From the NCBI RefSeq assembly GCF_014645835.1, contig NZ_BMMM01000029.1, positions 1 through 64,000 of the forward strand: a stretch of 64,000 nucleotides of DNA, in the 5' to 3' direction. Of the stretch, positions 50,116 to 57,830 are shown in pieces. The position numbers and the translations under genes are program-made. This DNA is from Streptomyces albiflavescens. GTDB taxonomy: Bacteria > Actinomycetota > Actinomycetes > Streptomycetales > Streptomycetaceae. The notes under the pieces are model-generated. The model was not told the DNA's origin. It did not search any database and saw nothing but the letters and a program-made list of their open reading frames with translations. Each line of letters starts with the position of its first letter. Position 1 is the first letter of the stretch.

Positions 50116-51414
50116 TCAGCGCGTCCGCAGCGCCTGGTCGAGATCCCCGATGATGTCGTCCACGTGCTCGATCCCGACGCTCAGCCTGATCATGTCCGGC
50201 GGCACCGGGGCCCGGCCGGGATCGGCGTCCGCGGCCTGCTTGTGCGTGGTGGCGCCGGGAATCGTCGCTGTGCTCTTGACCTGACCGAGATTGTTCGCCC
50301 GCCAGACGAGCCCGAGGCGGTCCATGGCCTCGTGCGCGGCACGGACACCGCCGGCCGGGCGGAAGCAGAGAAGGAAACCGAACCGGTTCTCCGCCTCGCC
50401 CCCGTCCAGCTCGCTGTCGACCAGCCACATGTCCCGCTGGGCGATGTGGTGGGAGCGGTGGCTCTCCAGTCCCGGATAGAAGACCTCGGTGACACCGGTG
50501 TGCTCCGCGAGGTACCGGGCCACTTCGTGCGCGGTACGGGACATGGCGTCCACCCGGCCGCGTACCTCCCGGACGTCCGCGAGGATCGTCCACGCGTTGA
50601 AGGGGCTCATGACCGCGCCCATGTCCCGCAGGGGACCACGGCGCAGATAGCCGGCGTAGTCGGCCGACAGCTCCGCAGGCTGCCGGCGCAACTCCAGGGC
50701 GTGCCGGGCGATCACCGCGCCGCCCATGCTCCGGCCGCTGGCGCCGGCCGTCTTGGTGAGCGAGTGCACCACCACGTCCGCGCCGAGGGCCAGCGGGCGC
50801 AGCAGTGCGGGCGTCGCGAGCGTCGCGTCGACGATGAGCGGGATGTGCGCCTGACGGGCCAGCACCGACAGCGCCGGGATGTCCACGAGCTGCACCGTCG
50901 GGTTCGAGGGGACCTCCGCGTACAGGAACCGGGTCTCGCCGTCGATGCGGCGGGCCCAGTCGTCGACCGACAGCGGGTCGCCGACCCACCGTACGTCGAC
51001 GTCCCGTTCCTGCCCGTACCGCTTGTCGAAGACCATCGTGGTGGAGCCGTAACACTGCGGTGAGGCCACGATGTTGGGCCTGGGCCCGGCAGCCGTGGAC
51101 AGGAGCGGCATCGTGGCCAGGGTGATCGCGCCCATCCCGGTCGCGGTGAGGGTGGCGCTCACCGCGGCGTCCACCCCGTACCCCTCCAGCGCCGCCACGG
51201 TCTGCTCCAGGAGGCGGACCGTCGGGTTGCCCCGTCGCGCATACACCCAGCCGTCGCCGTCCTCCGCGGTGGCCGCGAGCATGGCGTCCATCGACGGGAA
51301 GCTCTGCGCGGTCGCCAGATGGGCCGGCTCGCTCAGCGAACCGAGGTGATGGGCCGCCTCCGCATGGTCGTAGGCCCCGCTGATGGCGAGGGTCGTGAAT
51401 CTGGCGCCCTTCAC
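50116..51414 (-). CDS. Cys/Met-metabolism PLP-dependent enzyme
   Basis: The product has 432 residues; the ATG at 51414 overlaps the DUF885 stop (ATGA). The fold-type I gamma-elimination/replacement family is clear: YARRGNPTVRLLEQTVAALE, FLYAEVPSNPTVQLVDIPAL, LIVDATLATPALL (Asp196 pairs with the PLP nitrogen), and VVHSLTKTAGASG with Lys221 as the Schiff-base lysine. The family covers cystathionine gamma-synthase/lyase and O-acetylhomoserine sulfhydrylase. In NRPS clusters relatives join carbon nucleophiles or eliminate at the gamma carbon to make unusual amino acids. Which reaction occurs here is unknown. Confidence 0.88.
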   Translation of the reverse strand: MKGARFTTLAISGAYDHAEAAHHLGSLSEPAHLATAQSFPSMDAMLAATAEDGDGWVYARRGNPTVRLLEQTVAALEGYGVDAAVSATLTATGMGAITLATMPLLSTAAGPRPNIVASPQCYGSTTMVFDKRYGQERDVDVRWVGDPLSVDDWARRIDGETRFLYAEVPSNPTVQLVDIPALSVLARQAHIPLIVDATLATPALLRPLALGADVVVHSLTKTAGASGRSMGGAVIARHALELRRQPAELSADYAGYLRRGPLRDMGAVMSPFNAWTILADVREVRGRVDAMSRTAHEVARYLAEHTGVTEVFYPGLESHRSHHIAQRDMWLVDSELDGGEAENRFGFLLCFRPAGGVRAAHEAMDRLGLVWRANNLGQVKSTATIPGATTHKQAADADPGRAPVPPDMIRLSVGIEHVDDIIGDLDQALRTR

Positions 51415-53228
51415 AGCAGTGACCCGCCTTCCGCCTCCGTCGGCCCGTTGCTCACGCGTGTTTCCATTCCGTCCCGGTGATGCCGTGGACGCAAAGGCGG
51501 GTTCTCCTCCGCCTGCAGCTGGGCCAGTTCGTCCTGAAGGTCGTCAAGACCGAGCGGGCCAAGCGACAGTGCGGCCGTGTGCCAGGACTTCAGGTCCAGC
51601 CGCTCGCCACGGCCCGCGTGCGCCGCCTCGGCCGCGGCCCGTCCCTCCAGCCATGCCCGCTCCCCCAACTTGTAGGAGACCGCCTGGCCGGGCAGGCCGA
51701 GGTAACGGCCTATCTCGCTGTCCACGAACTCGGCCGACTGCCCGCTGTGGACAGCCAGGAACTCCTTCGCGAGCCCGGGGGTCCATGCCTGGCCCGCGCC
51801 GACCGGGGCGTCGTGCGGGAGGTCGAGGGCCAGGTGCACGCCGATGTCGACCAGGACCCGCACGGCGCGCAGCATCTGCCAGTCGAGGAAGCCAAGGCGC
51901 TCGCCGGGCCTGCGCAGGTGGCCGAGCTCGTCCATCAGCCGCTCCGCGTACATGGCCCAGCCCTCGGTGCATGCGTCGATGCCGCCGAGGCCGGCCTGGT
52001 ACGTAGACAGCTGGTCGCTGAGGTGCCTCCACTGGGCGAGTTGCAGATGGTGGCCCGGCACGCCCTCGTGGTACCAGACGCTGCGCAGGCTCCACAGGGG
52101 AAACCGCGTGCGTCCCTGGGTGGGCAGCCACGTCCGGCCGGGGCGGGAGAAGTCCACACTCGGCGGGGTGTAGTACGCCGCCGAACCACTGCCCGCCGGT
52201 GCGATCGCGGATTCCACCACCCGCACCGGCGGCGCCAGCTCGAAATACGTGCCATCGAGCTCGTCGAGCGCCTCGTCCATCCAGCCCTGCAGTCGCAGCC
52301 GGACCGCCTCCGCACCGTCCACCGCCTCGCCGTGCCGGTCGAGGTGGTGCATCGCCTCGCGCGGCGTGGCCCCGGGCAGCACGGACTCCGCCTCGGCGCG
52401 CATCTCGGCCCGGATTCTGCGGTACTCCCCCCAAGCCCACCCGTAGGTCTCGTGCAGGTCGAGTTCGGCGCCGGTCCAAAACCGGGCCCAGGTGCGATAG
52501 CGGTCGGCGCCCACGCCGTCGGGCTGGGCCTCAGCCTTGGGGAGGTAGTCGGCGCGCAACCAGTCCCGCATCCCGGCCGCCGCCGCGGTGGCAAGGGCCG
52601 CCGACCTGTCCAGTTCGGACCGCAGCGGCGCCGGCACGTCAGCGTCCGCGCAGAAGCCGGCGTACCAGCCCCGGCCGTCGGCGTCGCGGATCCACGCGTC
52701 GAGCTGGTCGGCGATGACGCGGACCTGTCTCGGCGCCGCAACGAAGTGGCCCGTGTCGAGTCCTCGGGTGAGGGATTCCCGCAAGCCGTCCAGCGTCTGG
52801 GAGACACGGCTCATCCGCCGCGCGGCCGCTGCCCAGTCATCCGCGGTGCTCGTGGGCATCAACTGGAAGATGTCCTGGACCCGTTGTTGCAGGCCATAGA
52901 CGTTGACGATCTCCCGCAGGTACTCGTCGTCGGTGCTGACGGCCAGGTCAGCCTGCAGGCGCTCGCGCAACAGCCGCCCGCACCGGCGCTCCGCGGGGGC
53001 CAGGGGGCCCACCGCGGCCTGCTCGGCCCGGTCCAGGTCCACGAGGGTCGCGCGGGACAGGCCATCCATCCGGTCGCGGCCTTCCGGCGACAGGTCGGGC
53101 ATCTCCTCCTGCCCCACCGGCAGACCCAGGTAGGTGGCGATGCCCGGGTCCACTCGGGCGAGCCCCGTGACGTAGGCATCCGCTACGTCACGCACTGCGC
53201 GGGAGTCGGCAGACAGGTCGTCGCCCAC
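51411..53228 (-). CDS. DUF885 family metallohydrolase
   Basis: The product has 605 residues from the GTG at 53228 with AGGTGGAG upstream; starts at 53243, 53261 and 53300 are possible. It is all-helical with the DUF885 zinc motif HEGVPGHHLQL near residue 388 and the downstream EGWAMYAERLMDELG Glu motif. This arrangement parallels M3/M32-like peptidases. No signal peptide is visible, so it is cytoplasmic. Overlap with the PLP gene means it is part of the biosynthetic operon. A role in hydrolysing an amide in a precursor or in processing the peptide product is plausible but not shown. Confidence 0.88.
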   Translation of the reverse strand: MGDDLSADSRAVRDVADAYVTGLARVDPGIATYLGLPVGQEEMPDLSPEGRDRMDGLSRATLVDLDRAEQAAVGPLAPAERRCGRLLRERLQADLAVSTDDEYLREIVNVYGLQQRVQDIFQLMPTSTADDWAAAARRMSRVSQTLDGLRESLTRGLDTGHFVAAPRQVRVIADQLDAWIRDADGRGWYAGFCADADVPAPLRSELDRSAALATAAAAGMRDWLRADYLPKAEAQPDGVGADRYRTWARFWTGAELDLHETYGWAWGEYRRIRAEMRAEAESVLPGATPREAMHHLDRHGEAVDGAEAVRLRLQGWMDEALDELDGTYFELAPPVRVVESAIAPAGSGSAAYYTPPSVDFSRPGRTWLPTQGRTRFPLWSLRSVWYHEGVPGHHLQLAQWRHLSDQLSTYQAGLGGIDACTEGWAMYAERLMDELGHLRRPGERLGFLDWQMLRAVRVLVDIGVHLALDLPHDAPVGAGQAWTPGLAKEFLAVHSGQSAEFVDSEIGRYLGLPGQAVSYKLGERAWLEGRAAAEAAHAGRGERLDLKSWHTAALSLGPLGLDDLQDELAQLQAEENPPLRPRHHRDGMETRVSNGPTEAEGGSLL

Positions 53229-53409
53229 GTGTCTCCACCTCACTGTGTGTCGATCGGTCACTGGCTCTGTCCGGGGGCACGGCACTACGCCGTGGGCCAC
53301 GCAGCGGACGGGGGAACGCGGTGCACCGCACCGCCGGGAAACAGATCATGGCCCGACCGGATGGGCCGGTCAATCAACGCCGATTGAACGCCGACTGGCA
53401 GACAACGAC

Positions 53410-53547
53410 GGCGAGTTGACCGTCCCGGCTTCTCGCACGGCACGCGGCGACGACGACCGGGACGGAGGCACATTCGGTGGCGAGTTGACCGTCCCGGCTT
53501 CTCGCACGGCACGCGGCGACGACGACCGGGACGGAGGCACATTCGGT
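53410..53547. repeat. Two perfect 69-bp tandem repeats
   Basis: Bases 53410-53478 and 53479-53547 are identical. Each unit holds an inverted repeat, CCGTCCCGG and CCGGGACGG, separated by ~29 bases. The array sits between the ornithine-cyclodeaminase-type gene (stop at 53547) and the DUF885 start, so each unit can form a terminator-like stem downstream of the first gene and upstream of the second. Confidence 0.85.
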
Positions 53548-54569
53548 CAGCGAGGCAGGAAGACGCCGGCATCCTCGTCGCAGGCGAGGGCGTGGACGCG
53601 CGTCGCGAGGGCCACGTCGTGGACGCCCATGCCGAACGGGTTGATCACTGTCCGGTCGGTGGAGGCGATCGGGCGCGCGTAGGCGCCGGACAGGAGCATG
53701 GCGAGGTCCGCGTCCACCTGGCGGGCTCCCGGGATCTCGGTGCCCGGCGCGGTGGCACGGCCGGCCTGGGCCAGGCGGCCCAGGAGCCGGGTGTCGTCCT
53801 CACTGACCAGGTGCCAGTCGTCGACGAACAGGTGCTCGACGCCCAGGAGCACGTCCTCGGCAGCATCGTCCAGGGACACGTTGAGGAAGACGGAACCCTC
53901 CGGCAGCCAGGCCAGCGGTACATACGCGGTCGTGGTCGTCGTGGCGGCCACCGTAACCGGGGCCGAGCGGACCGCCGACTCGGGGTCGGCGGCGATCTCG
54001 ACGTCGATCTCCGGCAGCGCGGCGCGCAGCTCGTCGGCGAAGGCCTCGCGTCGGGACGGCGACAAGTCGTAGACGATCACCGACTTCACCGCGCCGTGGG
54101 CCGCCAGCAACCCCAGGTGGGTACGTGCCTGGACACCGCACCCCAGCAGGGCCACCCGGTCCACCGTGGGCAGCGGGCGGACCGCGCGCAGCGCCGCCAC
54201 GGAGACCGCCGCCGTGCGCAGGGCGCTGATCTGCGCGCCCTCCATGAGGCAGACCGGTTCGGCTGTTTCGCTGTCGTACAGCAGGATCAGGCCGGCGGCA
54301 CGAGGCAGGCCGCGGTCCACGTTCCCCAGACTGGCGTTGATGATCTTGCAGCCGTACGCGCCGTCGTTCCAGGCGGGAAGGACGAGGCTGCGGGCCGCGG
54401 ATCCATCCGGTGTGATCCAGCGCAGGGCGGCTTCGGTCGCCACTCCGGACCGGTTCGCACGCACGGCGAGAAACGCCTCGGTGACCGCCTCGAGCGGGTC
54501 GATCCGCGCGCACAGCGACGCGACGGTCTCACGATCGAGGTACCGCATCGGTTGGGGCAGGGCTTGCAT
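53547..54569 (-). CDS. Ornithine cyclodeaminase/mu-crystallin family enzyme
   Basis: The product has 340 residues from the ATG at 54569, with AAAGGA upstream. The NAD-binding Rossmann motif is VALLGCGVQARTHLGLLAAH. Family regions include YGCKIINASLGNVDRGLP, LMEGAQISALRTAAVSVAAL (substrate-binding Arg/Lys area), and FLNVSLDDAAEDVLLG. Members include ornithine cyclodeaminase (ornithine to proline), lysine cyclodeaminase and SbnB-type dehydrogenases that help make diaminopropionate. Close to an ornithine hydroxylase and to a proline-type A domain, an ornithine-derived substrate is plausible. It could equally feed or modify a non-proteinogenic monomer. Confidence 0.88.
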   Translation of the reverse strand: MQALPQPMRYLDRETVASLCARIDPLEAVTEAFLAVRANRSGVATEAALRWITPDGSAARSLVLPAWNDGAYGCKIINASLGNVDRGLPRAAGLILLYDSETAEPVCLMEGAQISALRTAAVSVAALRAVRPLPTVDRVALLGCGVQARTHLGLLAAHGAVKSVIVYDLSPSRREAFADELRAALPEIDVEIAADPESAVRSAPVTVAATTTTTAYVPLAWLPEGSVFLNVSLDDAAEDVLLGVEHLFVDDWHLVSEDDTRLLGRLAQAGRATAPGTEIPGARQVDADLAMLLSGAYARPIASTDRTVINPFGMGVHDVALATRVHALACDEDAGVFLPR

Positions 54570-54650
54570 GGGCTATGTCCTTTCTCGTTTTGGAACAAGG
54601 GAATTGCGCATCCTTGAAGCGCTCAGAGGGCCTCCTCTACGGTCGCCCGC

Positions 54651-55436
54651 ATGAATTCACCGCAGCCCCGTCCCAAAAAGCCGCCGCGCTGGCTCTTGCG
54701 CCGCCCGGACCCGGACGCGCCGGCCCGCCTCTTCCTGTTCCCCTACTCGGGGTGCGGCGCCTCGATGTACCAGGCGTGGCCGCGCCGTATCGGTGCGATC
54801 GATGTCTGCCTGATCCAGCCGCCTGCCCGGCAGAATCGGATCGCCGAACCGCACTACGGGACGTACGAGAACATGGCGCGGGAGCTCGTCGACTACCTGC
54901 GGCCGTACCTGGACAGGCCCTTCGCGTTCTTCGGGCACTGCGGTGGCGCACTTCCCGGCATCGAGGTGACCCGGCAACTCGCCGCGGCCGGGCTCCCGTT
55001 GCCCGAGAGGGTTTTCGTCTCGGGGCAGGTGGCGCCGCACGATGGGCCCTACAGCCGGCTGTTCGAGCTGGACCGGGACGGGCTGCGCACCGAGCTGGGA
55101 CACATCATCACCAGGCTCGGCGGCGAGCCGAGCGGACCGCTCGTCGAGATGGGCCTTGAGGTCCTCGTCAACGACCTCGGGGCGAACAAGCAGTACGCCC
55201 CCGGCCGCATCAGCGTTCCCTGCGCCATCACGGCGCTCGGCTGGTCCGAGGACGCCGAGATCCCGACGAAGCTCATGGGCGGCTGGCAGGACACCTCGGC
55301 CGACTGCCGGTCCGTTGAGCTGCAGGGCGGCCACTTCGAATTCCTCTCCGCGCCACCGGCGCTGCTCGCCGAGATCCGCCGGGACTTCGGCGACGTGGCC
55401 GACGTCCCGGCGGAGCAGGAACAAGCGGTCGGATGA
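54651..55436 (+). CDS. Type II thioesterase with Cys nucleophile
   Basis: The product has 261 residues from the ATG at 54651. The alpha/beta-hydrolase fold of NRPS type II thioesterases is clear: LFLFPYSGCGASMYQAWPRR, AEPHYGTYENMARELVDYLR. The nucleophile elbow is FFGHCGGALPG: Cys97 replaces the usual Ser of GHSxG. Asp201 (GWSEDAEIP) and His228 (QGGHFEFL) complete the triad. It is divergent from the leftward operon, with its own promoter, and followed by a hairpin. Normal type II enzymes clear stalled carriers. A Cys nucleophile is known in ring-forming thioesterase domains, so a specialised role is possible. Confidence 0.88.
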   Translation: MNSPQPRPKKPPRWLLRRPDPDAPARLFLFPYSGCGASMYQAWPRRIGAIDVCLIQPPARQNRIAEPHYGTYENMARELVDYLRPYLDRPFAFFGHCGGALPGIEVTRQLAAAGLPLPERVFVSGQVAPHDGPYSRLFELDRDGLRTELGHIITRLGGEPSGPLVEMGLEVLVNDLGANKQYAPGRISVPCAITALGWSEDAEIPTKLMGGWQDTSADCRSVELQGGHFEFLSAPPALLAEIRRDFGDVADVPAEQEQAVG

Positions 55437-55440
55437 GCCG

Positions 55441-55465
55441 AGCGGCTCGCTCGTCGCGAGCCGCT
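55441..55465 (+). terminator. Hairpin after the thioesterase gene
   Basis: AGCGGCTCG (55441-55449) pairs with CGAGCCGCT (55457-55465) around a 7-nt loop, 5 bp after the thioesterase stop. Confidence 0.7.
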
Positions 55466-55472
55466 GTCTCTC

Positions 55473-55512
55473 TCCTTCGCTCCTTCGTTCCTTCGCTCCT
55501 TCGCTCCTTCGT
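55473..55512. repeat. 8-bp tandem repeat
   Basis: Five units of TCCTTCGC or TCCTTCGT follow each other between the terminator hairpin and the end of the convergent acylase gene. It is a simple sequence tract prone to slippage. Confidence 0.85.
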
Positions 55513-55523
55513 CACCTGGCACG

Positions 55524-57830
55524 TCAGCGGTCCGCCGGAGGGCGCAGCACGTGGCCGCAGCCCGCCCGGCGTGCCCGCGGCCGCAGCGGGGCCAGGCTCG
55601 CCCAGCGGGCGTGCCGGTCCGCATAGTGCGGGCTCAGCGGGTGCCCGGACTGGCCTGCGGGCAGCTCGGCGGTGACGAGGTCGTCCACCGTGGCCACGAT
55701 CCGGCCGGCCGCGCCGAACCCCGGGACGGCGGTACGGACGCTGTGCAGCATCCCGGCTTGCGAGCGCGGACGGATGCCGAGCAGGGCGTCCGACCACGGC
55801 ACGAGAGCGGCGAGCGGATGCCTGAGACCGACCCGGTTCAAGTGGCCCCATTTCCGCGGGCGTTCACGCACCGCCGCCGCCACGCACTCGGCGATGAAGC
55901 CATCGACGTCGGTGGTCCCGGCAGGCAGCAGCGCACAGTCCCGGGCGTCGAGGATCGCGATCAGGGGCCGGTCGAGATCGCGGAACGGGAAGCGGAACGC
56001 GGGTTCGTCCTCGCGGCAGACCGCGACATACGGGGCAAGGACGCGCCGGGCAAGGACATTGCGCAGCCGCACGAGGACACCGAAGGCGCGGGAGTCGGTC
56101 GCGGCGGTGCCGTCCCACTCCTTGAGCAGAGACCGGATGGGGTCGCCCGGTCGGAGCGCGGCGACCGCGAGGTCGCGGTAGTGCAGGTACAGATCAGCGG
56201 CGATGTCGTGCTGCAGCGCGTGCATGCCGGCCGCGTCGTGCCGCTCGGCCGCGCCGAGGACGTCGCGGATGCGGCCGGCGCGGTGGCCGGGGTCGAGGTC
56301 GAGGCCGATCCGGAACTCGTCCTCGGGCAGGGCGGCGTCATTGGCGGAGACGAGGATGCCGTCGGCGGGGTCCACGGCCCGGGGGCGTTCCGGTCCGGTG
56401 AGATGGCCGTCGGCGGGTTCGGTGCGCGGGGTGCCGGCCGGACGGCGGGGCAGCAGACCCGTCGCCAGGTGCGCCATCCGCTCCCGGTCGGCGACAAGGA
56501 CGTTGAGGGCGACGCCGTGTGCGTCGTCGAGGACCGCGACGGCTTCGTCGACGTCGTGGGCGTGGGCGAGGCGGTGGAATCGCAGGTCGGCGGCGCGGGG
56601 GTCGTGTCCCGTCCAGCGGACGGCGATCTTCTCGCCGCACAGCGGGGTCTGCGAGACCGGCATCGTGCCGTCGGTCGTGATCTGCACGGTGACCGGTTGG
56701 CGGCCACGGACGCGGATCTGTTCCGTCCTGGTGTGCAGGGAGTCCTGACCGGTGGGGATGAGGTCGAGCACATCCGCGGTGAGGTTGGTGACACCCCAGA
56801 CGATCCGCCCGTTGGTGCCGGCGAGGGCGACCGGAAGGCCGGGGCTCGCAAGGCCGCGCAGCCGGGTGCCGGGCCAGGCGAGGTCGATCTCGTAGAGGAC
56901 GTTGGGCACGCCGAACGCCAGATGCAGATCGCAGGCGAGCAACGGCTCGTCCCCCGTGGCGATCCAGCAGTTGGAGCCGGGCACGGCGCCGTCGAGGGCA
57001 ACGAGGTCCAGGGACCGCTCCTCGCCGCGATGACGCGCCAGGTCGGCGGGCAGGGACGTGGTTCCGCCGGGCAGGAAGAAGTCGGCGATGGGTTTGGGCA
57101 GCACGCGGCGCATGACCGACTCCGCCCTCTTGGCCTCCTCGTTCCACGACAGCGAGTGGGACAGCACAAGCGCGGTGAGCACGCTGTCCTCCACCTGCCA
57201 CGGCTGCGGCTGGTAGGACAGGAACAGGCACTCGAACGGGGTCTCCTGCGCGAAGGCGGCGTTGACCCCGTCAGCGAACGCGGTCAGCAGGTCCCGCTCC
57301 GGCCCGGCGAGCTGCTCGGTCGCGGCGCGGGCCGCCGCGGCCAGCCCCAGGTGGCGGTACGCGGTGTCCAACGGCACGGCGGTGCGCCCCCACACCTCCG
57401 CGACCCGGCCGCTTCCGGTGCGGCGCACGAGGTCCAGCTGGAAGCCGCGGTCACGCCCCATCGTGTAGCCGAGCGCGCGGACCGCGTCGTGGTAGGTCTG
57501 CGCGGTGATCCGGGTGACGCCGTCGTCGCCGCACTCGGCCCGCACCGGTGCGGTCAGCGTGGGCACCTCGATGTCCCCGGGGCAGCGTGGCGCCGAGTCC
57601 TTGAGGGCCCGCAGCATCCGTCGCTCAACTGCGACCCGGCCACAGTTGCGATGCACATAGCCGGCGATCCCGGCCGCGCCCGCGGCGAGCACGGCCGCCG
57701 ACACCCACGGCCACGCGAGCGCGGCACCCGCGAGCAGTACGGTGGCCGCGCCCGCGGCGCCCACCGTCCGAACCGTGGGCAGCTGCCACAGGCGGCGCAG
57801 GCGCGGACGGTGCGCCGGGCACGTCGTCAC
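55524..57830 (-). CDS. Membrane-anchored penicillin-acylase (S45) family protein
   Basis: The product has 768 residues from the GTG at 57830, overlapping the NRPS stop (GTGA). Two hydrophobic segments at ~22-60 anchor it. The Ntn-hydrolase family is recognised by ITAQTYHDAVRALGYTMGRD in the alpha part, an autoprocessing site at GAVPG|SNCWI with Ser286 as the expected N-terminal nucleophile, and TNGRIVWGVTNLTADVLDLI in the beta part. Homologues include penicillin G acylase and PvdQ, which removes a fatty acyl mask from a peptide prodrug. Coupling to the NRPS gene strongly suggests that the product is built as an acylated precursor and unmasked at the membrane. Confidence 0.9.
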   Translation of the reverse strand: MTTCPAHRPRLRRLWQLPTVRTVGAAGAATVLLAGAALAWPWVSAAVLAAGAAGIAGYVHRNCGRVAVERRMLRALKDSAPRCPGDIEVPTLTAPVRAECGDDGVTRITAQTYHDAVRALGYTMGRDRGFQLDLVRRTGSGRVAEVWGRTAVPLDTAYRHLGLAAAARAATEQLAGPERDLLTAFADGVNAAFAQETPFECLFLSYQPQPWQVEDSVLTALVLSHSLSWNEEAKRAESVMRRVLPKPIADFFLPGGTTSLPADLARHRGEERSLDLVALDGAVPGSNCWIATGDEPLLACDLHLAFGVPNVLYEIDLAWPGTRLRGLASPGLPVALAGTNGRIVWGVTNLTADVLDLIPTGQDSLHTRTEQIRVRGRQPVTVQITTDGTMPVSQTPLCGEKIAVRWTGHDPRAADLRFHRLAHAHDVDEAVAVLDDAHGVALNVLVADRERMAHLATGLLPRRPAGTPRTEPADGHLTGPERPRAVDPADGILVSANDAALPEDEFRIGLDLDPGHRAGRIRDVLGAAERHDAAGMHALQHDIAADLYLHYRDLAVAALRPGDPIRSLLKEWDGTAATDSRAFGVLVRLRNVLARRVLAPYVAVCREDEPAFRFPFRDLDRPLIAILDARDCALLPAGTTDVDGFIAECVAAAVRERPRKWGHLNRVGLRHPLAALVPWSDALLGIRPRSQAGMLHSVRTAVPGFGAAGRIVATVDDLVTAELPAGQSGHPLSPHYADRHARWASLAPLRPRARRAGCGHVLRPPADR

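Noticed and set aside
53410..53547. Possible CRISPR-like array
   Set aside because: Only two units, directly adjacent with no spacers, and no cas genes nearby.
47847..54569. Complete siderophore or piperazate pathway
   Set aside because: An N-hydroxylase is present but no acyl/formyl transferase, piperazate synthase, siderophore transporter or reductase is seen in the window.
54651..55436. Monobactam or beta-lactone cluster based on Cys thioesterase plus sulfotransferase
   Set aside because: The assembly line ends in a reductase, the thioesterase is stand-alone, and no diaminopropionate synthase pair is complete here. Kept only as a hypothesis.
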